NCBI GenBank assembly: GCA_009599575.1
Contig: VWND01000027.1
Coordinates: 1 to 40,000 of the forward strand
Reading direction: 5' to 3'
Source: Blumeriella jaapii
Taxonomy: Eukaryota; Ascomycota; Leotiomycetes; Helotiales; Drepanopezizaceae
DNA length: 40,000 nt
Positions 9,381 to 19,286 of the stretch are shown here, piece by piece (positions within the stretch are counted from its first letter, which is position 1; each line of letters begins with the position of its first letter). Made by a program: the position numbers and the translations under genes. The notes beneath the pieces are model-generated. The model was given only the letters and a program-made list of their open reading frames with translations. It ran no database searches and was not told where the DNA came from.

Positions 9381-9695
9381 ATCGAGACGCCGTATTTGCA
9401 AACGTAGAGCTGTGGAAGCTGAAGAGGGTTCTGGACCGAGAATCGAATGGTAGGTTCTCGATCTGAAATGTGTACTGTAGATGGAGAGTGACAGTCTCTC
9501 AGTGTAGAGCGCCAAGACATACCGACTTAGCGTTGACAGTCACGTGACCATCGATAGGACGTGGACGTTCAACGCGACATCGCATCTCGCATTGCATTGC
9601 ATCACACCACATCACAACGACAGGGAGGTTTGCGAGTCGCCATCACCACCACAGTAACCACAGTAGTCACTTTGCCTTCTCTCTACGACTACGCC
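9381..9695. promoter_or_regulatory. Divergent promoter between the DUF7918 gene and cactin
   Basis: The 315-bp interval separates the two ATGs. It contains the perfect 10-bp palindrome GTCACGTGAC at 9539-9548, an extended E-box, roughly in the middle. No TATA box is evident for either gene. Shared control through this site is an inference. Confidence 0.5.
9539..9548. promoter_or_regulatory. GTCACGTGAC palindromic E-box
   Basis: A perfect palindrome with CACGTG core, 148 bp upstream of the cactin ATG and 158 bp upstream of the DUF7918 ATG. Confidence 0.5.
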
Positions 9696-11529
9696 ATGGA
9701 TCCCGGAAGAAAGGCAATGCTTTCGAGTCGAGACTCGCCCGCAAGAGACCTCACTGCACCCCGTCGAGACCAGGCCAGCCGGATCTCGAAGCCCTCCAGG
9801 CCAGACCACCGCGCGCGCATCAACCAAGACTCGCTCGAGGACGAGCAGACCCGCAAATGGGTCTCGGAGGAGGACGGCTTTGTGCTGAAGCAGGCAAAGA
9901 AGAAGGCCGATATTCGAGTGCGAGAGGGGCGAGCGAAACCGATCGACTGGCTGGCCGTGATTCTCCGAGCCATTGACCCAGACCGCGATCTGTTGGAGGA
10001 CGACGAGGAGGAGGTAGAGCATGACGTGGTCGATCCCGAGGGCGTGTTCGAGGGTCTCGACGATGCGCAGCTGGCAGAACTGGATCGAGACATTGCGTCC
10101 TACCTGGCCCTGGAAACGAACAAGAAGAATTTGGATTACTGGAAGACCATGCAGATCATCGGCAACGACCGTCGTCAGAAGCTGAAGCCCATGGGGCCCG
10201 AAGGACGGGCGGTGGGCTCGGTTGCATCTGACGTTGACAAGCTACTGGCACCCAAGACATACGAGCAGCTGGAGGCGCTGGAGATACAGATCAGAGCAAA
10301 GCTCCGGTCCAACGAGCCGATCGACACGGACTACTGGGAACAGCTACTGCGCAGCCTACTTATTTGGAAAGCCAAGGCGAAACTCAAGAAAGTTTATCAA
10401 TCGGTTCTCGACAGTCGCCTCGAGAAGCTGCGCAAGGAACAACAAGAGGACGCCGAGGCTGTGCGACACAAGATGCAAGAGCTTCTAGGTGGCCCCATCC
10501 CCGTCGTCGAAGAAGGTACCGATGGCCCGGGACCAAGCACGGATGTCGCAGATGTCCGACAACCGCCCTTCCCATATTCCCAGAAGTATGATCCAGAACC
10601 TCTTTTGAAGTTGCATTCCGAGGAAAAATCGAGCGAGATTGTGGACGAGTCGGTCTTCCTGCAGAAGATTGTGGCAGAACGGCGCAAAGTCCTGAAGCTT
10701 GGTTATGTGCCCCGACGGCAAGCAACTAACGAGAAGGGAGCAAGCTCAAACACTAAAGCAATCACTACCTCGACGGTCGGAGTCCATCCTCCCGGCACAC
10801 AACGCTTTTCTACCGCTGTCAACGAGGATTTCTCACAAGCTACCAAGGCTTTGTACGAGAGAGAGGTTGCTCGCGGCGTGGATGAGGACGAAGAGATCTT
10901 TGCAGGAGAAGAGACCGTCGGCACCACGGCGAAGCCTCAGTGGGCCGACAAATACAGGCCTAGAAAACCCCGTTACTTTAACCGCGTGCAGATGGGATAC
11001 GAATGGAACAAGTATAATCAAACTCACTATGACCACGACAATCCCCCTCCCAAAGTTGTCCAGGGATACAAGTTTAACATCTTCTACCCGGATTTAATCG
11101 ACAAAGCCAAGGCTCCCACGTTCAAGATCTTCCGAGAGCATGGACGAAAGCGGGGCGAATCTTTCGCTCCAGCCGGAGAGGAGGATACCTGTCTCATTCG
11201 TTTCATTGCCGGACCGCCCTACGAGGATATCGCCTTTCGAATCGTAGACCGCGAGTGGGACTACAGTGCAAAGAGAGATCGTGGATTCCGCTCCAGCTTC
11301 GACAAAGTACGTTTTCCCCTCCCCCCCTGTGTGCAAACAGCCGTCAAGCGCGCGTCAGAAGCTCCCTGCTTCCCTGCTCCCCGTGATCCTTACCCTCGCC
11401 TTAGAAGCTGATCTCGCGCACAGGGAATCCTCCAACTGCACTTCCAGTTCAAGAAGGTACGCATGATTATGTTCCTGTGGCTGTTTTACGGTTTGCTAAC
11501 CTGTCACGTAGATCTACTACAGAAAATGA
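9696..11529 (+). CDS. Cactin (spliceosome-associated protein), 3 exons
   Basis: Exons are 9696-11306, 11424-11456 and 11512-11529. The 553-residue product starts at an ATG in strong context (GCCATGG). The N-terminus is short, basic and Ser/Arg-containing. The middle region (about 55-260) is helical and charged (DAQLAELDRDIASYLALE, NLDYWKTMQ), fitting the cactin middle domain. The C-terminal cactin domain spans about 414-553: QWADKYRPRKPRYFNRVQ, WNKYNQTHYDHDNPPPK, VQGYKFNIFYPDLIDK, EDTCLIRFIAGPPYEDIAF and, after splicing, GILQLHFQFKKIYYRK at the end. The last two tiny exons (11 and 5 codons) are needed to complete this conserved terminus. Family members act with the spliceosome in pre-mRNA splicing and are nuclear. 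The last exon is followed closely by the forkhead transcription unit on the same strand. Confidence 0.93.
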
Positions 11530-12576
11530 TTGTGGAGGGTCAAGCTTGCGCATCTGGGCCTGGGAAGTAGAAGTCCACTAGGGTCAACAATACAGCTTCT
11601 CACTGAATCCTTTCCTAGAGAAGACGCACGTGCCACGTCACACAACCCCTTGTCACAGCCGTTATCCCGCTGTAAGTGCCTCCCCTTCCCTGTGTGCAGC
11701 ATGGCAAGAGAGCTACAAAGTGACGTCCAGCAACATCACCGGTGTCGTGATCCTGCAATGGCTCCATCCCAGCTCAAGTGGCTGCACTGTGTCCCGGGTG
11801 CATTTCAGCAATGGCTGACGGCCTGCCGTCGCTTCTCTTTGGTTCGGAATCTCCGCTCGCTTTCCCTATATCCCTTCATCGCGGAGGGAAGCCTGCGCGG
11901 AGTGGCCTGCCAGCCGTTCCGGGTAGGCGAGGCAGCACTCACTTCTCCCGCACTTCTAGAAAGTCCCCAGCCGGGAGAGGCACCTTCAGAAGGTGTACAC
12001 GGTCTAAGGCTGGTCGAGGCGTACGGTGAAACGGTGGAAAGATCCCCCAACGTACAGTGCCTCCTCTCTTCTCCCACAGATTTCCGGCTAGTGACCTGCG
12101 GCTATCCGGCCCCATTGTACAACCGCTTGCAGCCCACAGACCATCTCCACCTACTGCACTCAAATTGTGAGAGGTTTTTGTGGTGGCAGGAGAGCAAGCG
12201 ATTGCTTTTCCAGAGCCTCTCAGAACGTACGGTAGGCATCTTCATTCTTGCCTTCTCTCTCCCTTCCTTATGTGACGTGCCGTTGCAAACGGGGCTTGCA
12301 TCACAGATCAGGAGCTTGTACCAATGTGCTGTCAGCGCTACCCTGCATGGATGTATGGCCTTGTCCTGCCACGAGCCGGTCTCCAGACTTTCATTTCGAT
12401 ATCTACATCCGATATCCTTTGCTACACTTCCCATTCTTCGACAAAATCTCCGAATCCGATACCCTCTGTCTCACCTGTCCTACAATAACAGCGAGCAATC
12501 CAAAACCGCCTTTGAAACAGGGCACCAACTCATCCCTTCCGCCCCATCACAGGCTCGGGAAGCGTTCTTTCTGCTT
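11530..12576 (+). promoter_or_regulatory. Cactin-forkhead interval, open in the forkhead frame
   Basis: The 1,047 bases between the cactin stop and the probable forkhead ATG have no stop codon in the forkhead frame (349 codons). Translated, the stretch is rich in Ser, Leu, Cys and Arg and looks unlike a conserved domain, so I treat it mainly as terminator, promoter and 5' leader. Pyrimidine tracts followed by AG (for example near 11699 and 12079) suggest leader introns, but I cannot place them with certainty. Confidence 0.45.
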
Positions 12577-14079
12577 ATGGACGCTATGAACACGGGCCTG
12601 TACCAGCAGCGTCGTCCTCAGATGAGCGGCTTGCTTCCCGACGATGACTTTCAGTACGGCGAGTATGACGGAGATCTAGATGCCTCAGCGTCTCATCCCA
12701 TCTTCACCTTCGATGGCCTGCCGGCTCTATCCCGTTCCTCTTCTCAGCATCTCATGAATAGCTCCTCTCCCGCTTCCTCCAACATTCTATCCTCAAGCTA
12801 CAGCAACCTCATGCAGCCGATCCCCATGTCTCAGCCCTCAATCTCGTGGACAGACCCGAGTCTGACGTCTGGAGGTTTCCAAGAAAATCACCACAGCTAC
12901 GGCGGGTACTCAGCGTCAAACATCAACGGACACAATGGCAGCTTCCCCCGAGGCGCAGAGTATCATCAGCCTCGCTACATGTCAAACCTGTACAGCATTA
13001 ACGATAACAACATGTGTCTCGAAGAGAGCTTCGCGCCCTCCTACATCCTCGACTCTAATCGCCACGGCATGCAGCACTCGCCAGTCATGAGCTCCCCCTT
13101 TGACCACCAGCACATGAGCAATGCGCGGGACTTTCAGCGGATGAGCATCTCCAACAGCCCGGTGCCCAAGATGGAGCCGGAGGAGTCCAGGATTGACTTT
13201 TCGTCCTTTAGCCTGCCTTCGAGCGAGGCTTCAGACGAGGGCAACACCTCGCGCGAGATGACTGCTGCCGAAGTCGAGGATCAGAATGAGCATCACCCCG
13301 AAGAGCCCTACGCAAAGCTGATCCACCGCGCACTGATGAGCGTGCCCACGAAGTCCATGGTCCTGCAAGAGATCTATCAGTGGTTCAGGGACAACACGCA
13401 GAAGGGCAAAATGGATAGTAGCAAGGGATGGATGAATAGTATACGCCACAATCTGTCCATGAACGCTGTATGTCTACCCCGACTCACCATTAGTGCTTGC
13501 TAACATCTCCAGGCCTTCAAGAAAACCGAGCGTAAAACTCCCGATAACGACTCCAAGAAATCCACCGAGTGGGTCCTTGAAGAATTTGCTATCAGAGACG
13601 GCGTGCAGTCTACAACCCGCTACCGCAGAGGTAATGGCACCAAGAAGTCTGGCCGCAGCGATACGCCGTCCCTCGCGCGCGTCGTCTCCGGCCGCAGAGG
13701 TGGTATGTCTACCAAGCAAGCCAAGCTCCAGCAGCAACGTCAACAACGAGTCAAGGACGAGCGACGAGACAGCAGTCAGCGCGTTGACAGCATGGGCATG
13801 CGCGGGCCTCAGTTCCCACCGCAGCATCATCTCCAGCACCATGCGCACCACGAGCAGCGCCAGAGATCGCCTCTGACGCCACCCAGCGCCGTGGATTTCG
13901 GCGCAGGCCCGTTTTATTTCGGCGCAATGAAGGTGGAGCCGGAGCAACCGTACGACGAGATGCAACAGATGTATCGACTAGAAGATGTCCGGGGATGTGT
14001 TGAGGGCAGCCCGCTTTTTAGCAACGGCGCCGATGCACACTTCCAGGTCGGCCAACCCCTGTCCAACCACCACTACTGA
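12577..14079 (+). CDS. Forkhead (winged-helix) transcription factor, 2 exons
   Basis: Exons are 12577-13467 and 13513-14079; the 45-bp intron has donor GTATGT and a TGCTAAC branch site. The product is 485 residues from the first ATG (MDAMNTG; a second ATG lies four codons in). Residues 1-240 are Ser/Asn/Tyr-rich and probably disordered. The forkhead domain starts near 244 (PYAKLIHRALMSVP), runs through QEIYQWFRDNTQKGK and the recognition helix SSKGWMNSIRHNLSMNAAF, and ends near 330. The intron cuts the domain inside NAA|FKK. The C-terminal third is Gln/His/Arg-rich. It should bind DNA in the nucleus through the helix-3 sequence WMNSIRHNLS. I cannot tell which fungal forkhead subgroup it belongs to. 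A much longer N-terminus is formally possible because the upstream frame is open. Confidence 0.9.
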
Positions 14080-17000
14080 GCGCACATCCCACCGGCACGG
14101 GCCGGGCCTAGGCCAGAGGTAAGTACGGGAGGCAAGCTGTTCTCGTTGCGATGTGACGTATCGTGTTCCGATACTTGCGGAGGAAATCTGTGTTTGGTGT
14201 AGACGGATTCTTGGGGCTCTTTCGGTCGATGATGACGATGATGATGGGATGGTTACGCAATGGCATAGTGGCTTTGCGGGTTCTGCATTCGGTTGTTTGG
14301 CGGTGTAAAAGGGGTCCATGATATCTGTAAGATTTCTCATGTACTGCTCATCTATTGTCATTTGGTTAAGCGAGGGGGTGTGGAGCCTAAGCATGCAGTG
14401 TCTGGTTCGGCCTGTGCCCGGCCAGCGTCAGCAAGAGATACTCCGTGATCTTCGCCAAAGATGCTGCTTTCTAATGTAATACTTGATAGGTCATTTTCTG
14501 TGGCAGTGGCGTGCATTTATGAGAAGGTGAGATATGGAACGTGCCGACTCGTTGTCCCGGCCTTTGGCATAAGTCTTCCGACTCTGCAATTGCATCATCA
14601 TCTGGGCCTCTCAACGAATGCACGCTGACTCTGAGTATCAGGGTCCCTCAAAAAGAGAGAGAAGAACCCCAAAGGCCTCGGAAAGCCGATGAAGCACGGC
14701 ATCCCGCCCTGGAATGACCAGGCGAGCTGAAGTCAGCGAGTTGAAGAGATATTCTTCAAAGGGAGATGAAAAGGAACAATCGAGGGGAAGTAGCTCCTCA
14801 GCCTCTTCTGCCACATTGCTGCTTCCAAGTCCAGCTCAAGGAACTGTCAGTAGCCTTGAGCCGACTCTTGAAGACGGAGCTAAGTATTGAAGCATTACCA
14901 AGAAGCCATTCCGGAGCACCAAGTCAGTGACTTGCATAATGTGACAGAACTGGCCATTGGATTCCTTCACCTTAGCCTTTCTTCGGCGACTGCTTGGCAA
15001 AAGGGTCCAGACGCCACCATTCAGCGGGAGATAGCCTGCATAGTCCCTTAACAAATCGCCGATCGACCACTCGGAGCGCCATAGCTACACTCGACACTGG
15101 CTTGTCGATGGTCTCCGTCCCTCATGTACTTTGACGGTAGCAGTTTCGTCGCGTCGCCGTCCATCTCCTGACTCCGCAGTCGGGAACCCGGTGTCGACCC
15201 GAAAGAGCGGTAGGCCAGCCCTCATGCACAAGAGAGTAGCAATACGAAGACGAAGTCTCATCGGCACCCCGAGTAGTGGTCGTGTATCTCGCTTCCGAAC
15301 TGGATTCAACAGATGACAAGTCTGTGCCATGTCAGCGTTACGCCAATCCCACCAGACGGGTTCACATACCACCAGCCCTGCTATAGCTGAGAATCTGGGA
15401 GAGACATGCCTCGAGACGGTATTCGATGTCCACATACCGCTGGCCCGCCCCGTCCAAGCTGCGGTAGCCAAGTGACGCGAGTGCTGTAGAGGCTCGGATC
15501 TTGTGCCGTTTCCATCTGTAACGGCGCGACTAGGCCAGGGTGTCTCTTGAGTGTGGGGGTGGCACGCATTTCTGTTGACTTTGCTGCCATGGCGGATCTG
15601 GTGCTGCATGGCACGGGCCGGCCCTCGCCGTGAGATATATCATTCTCGAGTCAACAACGGCTGCGGGACTGGCCAATTGCCCATTCATCATCACGGCGCT
15701 TCCAACGCCAGCATCCCTACAAGCTTTTCCCGATGTCAAAGGATGATCCTTGGGGAATCCTGGCCCCGAGCTGCGATTATCTGCAGCAGCAGATAGAATG
15801 GGTGATGTGCAGGGCGCCACTGCGGGAGACTCTGCACGTCTTGATGCAGCTCAGAGGGCGCTTCTCTTGCTTGTAGACTTTCCTCGAGTGCCTCTGGCCA
15901 CGCGGAGGGCATGTAGGTAATACATCACAATCTGTTGGTCTCACAGCTTGGTGGTACAGTAGCGACTAGTCTTCATTCGTTGCTTGAGATCTTTATGCTT
16001 TCTGCTATCTAATGCAGCTGAGAACACATGCTGGAGGAACCCACGCTCCTTCCACCGTGCGACCACGTGCTATCGATGATGGTCACGTGATCAGAGCCAT
16101 CTCTCTACCCTAGTATTCCTAAGGGGGGTTCCCACAAATCCCCTTGGCGCTGCTTGAGAAGTGGGGACATCGGAGATCAAAAAGCAAGACAACGTGGTGC
16201 TGGACGAATGGACTGGGGACGGAATTAACCTTGAATCTGTGCCAGAACCATGCCAGATTCGGCCTTGCTGGGCCATGCGTAGAGAGAGGAGTATTGCACT
16301 GCAGAAAGCTTCGCGTCAATTTCGGGCTCGGCTTCTCAGCCAGTCACAAGAGGTACTTTGCCTGTGTCTTCAGTTGGCGATCATACGGAAAGTCGATTTG
16401 TTCAACCGAGTCATGATTTCACAGAGCACCTCGCGGCGAAAGCGGAATTAACCTTGAAGATAAGAAACGCTTTTCCGTAAGTAAAAGAACACCCTGCAGA
16501 TATCCAGACTGGAAATCGCTGGCGCTTTCTATTGACGCGCTGCATCTCAATGCTAGCAGAATGTATCTGCGAAGGTAGTCAACGATATGTTGTTTTGAGG
16601 CCCAAGTATTTCTGTAGTCCTATTTATCAAGCAGAAACGTAATCCTGACCTTTGTTTACTTACCCCTTGAATTAACCGAAGTCCCTCGCGTCGGATCTGA
16701 ACATCGCCTCAACACATTGACCGCGGTTGCAACCAGACACCTTCTAAATCATGCGACGCCTCTCCTACCATGCTTACTGCAATTTCTCAATGCCACAACA
16801 TGCCAGCGGAAGTCCGGAAGCAATGCCCCTCACGTGATCAGGCTATCTTACAGTACCTCGCGAGGCTGTGGCATCGCGGTTGCCTGCCTGCTCGACGACC
16901 ACAACATACAACAATGCCACAACCTTCACAACGCACACCTACATTATCGGACACAGCACGCAAGAGAGTGTGGATATCCACTGCTCCGTCTTTTGTGTAG

Positions 17001-17130
17001 CCACCCGCGCTCCTTTCCCCTTCGGCCCCCAGATCCAAGCCGGCGCCTTCTCACCGCCAGCCTTGCGGCCCGGTTCGTGCGACGTCTCCCCCTCACCCCC
17101 ACCCATTCAGACCTTCAGAGGCTGAGCAGC
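14080..17130. other. Gene-poor interval between the forkhead and NEJ1 genes
   Basis: About 3 kb with only short frames on both strands, the longest (15085-15609, minus) lacking motifs or plausible composition. The first few hundred bases are presumably forkhead 3' untranslated region. CACGTG boxes occur at 16065, 16084 and 16831. The frame open from 16717 into NEJ1 has no family-like residues before the ATG at 17131 and is read as leader. Confidence 0.5.
16065..16840. promoter_or_regulatory. Three CACGTG boxes upstream of NEJ1
   Basis: CACGTG occurs at 16065-16070, 16084-16089 and 16831-16836; the last two share the longer string TCACGTGATCA. They lie 300-1,070 bp upstream of the NEJ1 ATG. 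Function is inferred from the motif only. Confidence 0.3.
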
Positions 17131-18902
17131 ATGGCTTGGAGACCCCTCCGCCTGTGCCCGCAAGCCAGCGCGCAACTGCCGGTTTTCCTCGTCTCGACGG
17201 CCGTCACGTCCTCCACGTTCGCGGTCCACTTGACGGACCTCAAGCACATCTGGAGCGAGTCGCTCGACCGAGCCGCGATCGTCTCGCGCAGCAGAGAGGA
17301 GGACACCAGCATCGTTCCCAGTGATGGCGCCCAGTTGAGGATACTCCTGGAGAAGATACGGCTTGGGCTGGAGGGGGCAGACGGCACCGCATTAGCTCTG
17401 ACCATCAATCCTGATGCCGCTAGGGATGCGGATCGGCCCTCCCTCATCCTGAACGTCTCGGTAGATCTACCAGGCGATTTCGCGGCACTGGAATGGCCGG
17501 TGCGACTGGGTGCCGCACCGCAGTCCGTAATGGCCAGTTGTTTCACCATCCCGTTACTGCAAAGCCAGCACGCGAGCGCGCAGGAGGTCAGGAGCTTGAC
17601 GCAGGAGTTGAAAGACAAGGATCATGTCATCCTGAAGCTTCTGGACAAGCTGGAGGAGCAGCATACGGAACTGGGCCAGATCTGGCCCCAAGCTGCGGGA
17701 GGTGTAGGGCGGAAAGTTTCGCGCCGCAAAGCCGAAGAGAAGGTGAAGGGCGTGGCTCCTTTTGATTTGGATTCATGGCGCAAGGAGCTGAGCCACGAGG
17801 CCGTGGAAGATACGGCGGAGCTGGTGAGCCAGCTCTTCGCGAAGCAAATCAGTGTCTACGCCACTGGACAAACTCCCGAGGGCGAGGAGGAATGGTGGGA
17901 TGGCATCAAAGGGATGACTGTGAATCTGAACTCGGGGAAATGTACCACGAGTGGCGGGAAAGCCTGGCTCGAGAAGCAAAAGGCCAACTCTCCAGCGTTG
18001 AAGAAAGCTGAAACGCAAGACGGAGATGAGGATGCGTTTCAAGTCCAGTCAACACCCCCAGTGGCTCCAGCGTCTAAGCCAACTTCATCTACAATCCTAG
18101 ACAAGACCGAGATAGACGACGCCACAGCCTCAGACGACGACGGTCTAGACTTCCCCTCCCAAGCATCCAAAATCCCGGACAGCTTTCCTCGCTCCTCACC
18201 ACGGCCATCTCCGTCTCTATCTCCATCTCCATCTCCCAAGCCCGCTAGAGGCAAGCTCGGCACAGCAAGCGCAAAGAAACCCGCCCTTCCACCATCTTCC
18301 TCTCCAGCTCCAGGCGCAAGCCCCAACGACGACGACAACGACGACAGCACAGCCGACGAGACCTCCCCCTTTCCAGAGAAAGCGAACCGCGCCTCTCCAC
18401 TCCCACCTCCCGTCCCGGTCCCCGCAGTCCAGCGCGCGAGAAAGACCCCACTGGGCAAGATAGGCGCCAACAAGGCGCCCGCGCCTCCTCCCGACCCACC
18501 ACCACCCGCGCCCGGCTCCTCAGCCGACACGCTCCCCAACGACAACGACGCCCACGCCACGCCGCCGCGCCCCAAGCCCAAGCGAGGCAGACTGGGCCAC
18601 ATAGGCCGCCACAAAGAGCAAGACGCGGGCCCCGGAGCCGCGTCGCCGAAGCGCAAGAGTCGCGCGATCGGGACCAGCAGGGAGAGCCCCGAGACGCAGA
18701 CGGTGGTCGATAGCGTGAGGAGCAGGCGCGGGCCCGGCCGGACAGCGGTGGCGTGCCGCTGAAGATGGAGAGCAGCGCGACGCCGGAGCCGCGGGCGCGG
18801 GAGACGAGTACGGAGCGGGCGGATCGGAGGCGGGAGGTGCTGCGGAGGGAGTTGGAGGAGGCCAAGGCTAGGGTGCCCGTGAGGAAGAAGAGGAGGTTTT
18901 GA
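17131..18902 (+). CDS. NEJ1: Nej1/XLF non-homologous end-joining factor (apparent 1-nt frameshift near 3' end)
   Basis: The family opening MAWRPLRLCPQASAQLP fixes the start. Residues 1-125 fit the XLF head domain (VSTAVTSSTFAVHLTDLKHI, RAAIVSRSREEDTSI). The coiled-coil stalk follows at about 130-185 (RSLTQELKDKDHVILKLLDK), then GRKVSRRKAEEKVKGVAPFD. The long C-terminal part is disordered, Pro/Ser/Asp-rich, and holds three related basic patches: RGKLGTASAKK, KTPLGKIGANK and RGRLGHIGRHK. The frame read from the start stops at 18762 after 543 residues. In the next frame the sequence continues SGGVPLKMESSATPEP, ETSTERADRRREVLRRELE and KKRRF to a stop at 18902, like the basic C-terminus of fungal Nej1. 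One extra base around 18690-18745 would join them into about 590 residues. XLF bridges DNA ends with Ku and ligase IV-Xrcc4 in the nucleus. Confidence 0.88.
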
Positions 18903-19286
18903 CATGTACTGTACGTGTGTCTGTTGGAACGAATCGGCTGTAGGAGACGTTTGCCTAGGTACCTACCTAGCTTGGGGATGGAGTCACGAAGCGAAGGAAA
19001 CAAACAAACAAACAAACAAAGAAAGATAGAAAGAAAGATACAAGGCACTGTTGTTGTGGCGGGAGCGAGTAGAAGGTGTAATTGTGAGATGTGCTCACGC
19101 TAACTATCATTACAAAAGCAAATCCCAACGCCATGCATGAATGCAGCTGCCAGAGGCAGAGGGTATCTTTGTCTTACAAAACGCCAGCCAAACCCATATG
19201 TACGCTCAAGCTCACCACACCGGAAACGCCCCCTCCCCCCCTTCTCCCTCTCCCTCTCCACTACCCATTCCCAGACGCAAAAAGCT
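18903..19286. other. Convergent 3' interval between NEJ1 and RTC1
   Basis: The 384-bp interval between two stop codons holds an (AAAC)n patch at about 18999-19020 and GAAAGATA repeats. It should contain both polyadenylation regions. No gene is seen. Confidence 0.5.

Noticed and set aside
15085..15609. 174-codon minus-strand frame
   Set aside because: No motif, composition like random GC-rich DNA, overlapping frames on both strands.
16717..17130. N-terminal extension of NEJ1 by 138 codons
   Set aside because: The family start MAWRPL begins at 17131, and the upstream residues look like translated leader.
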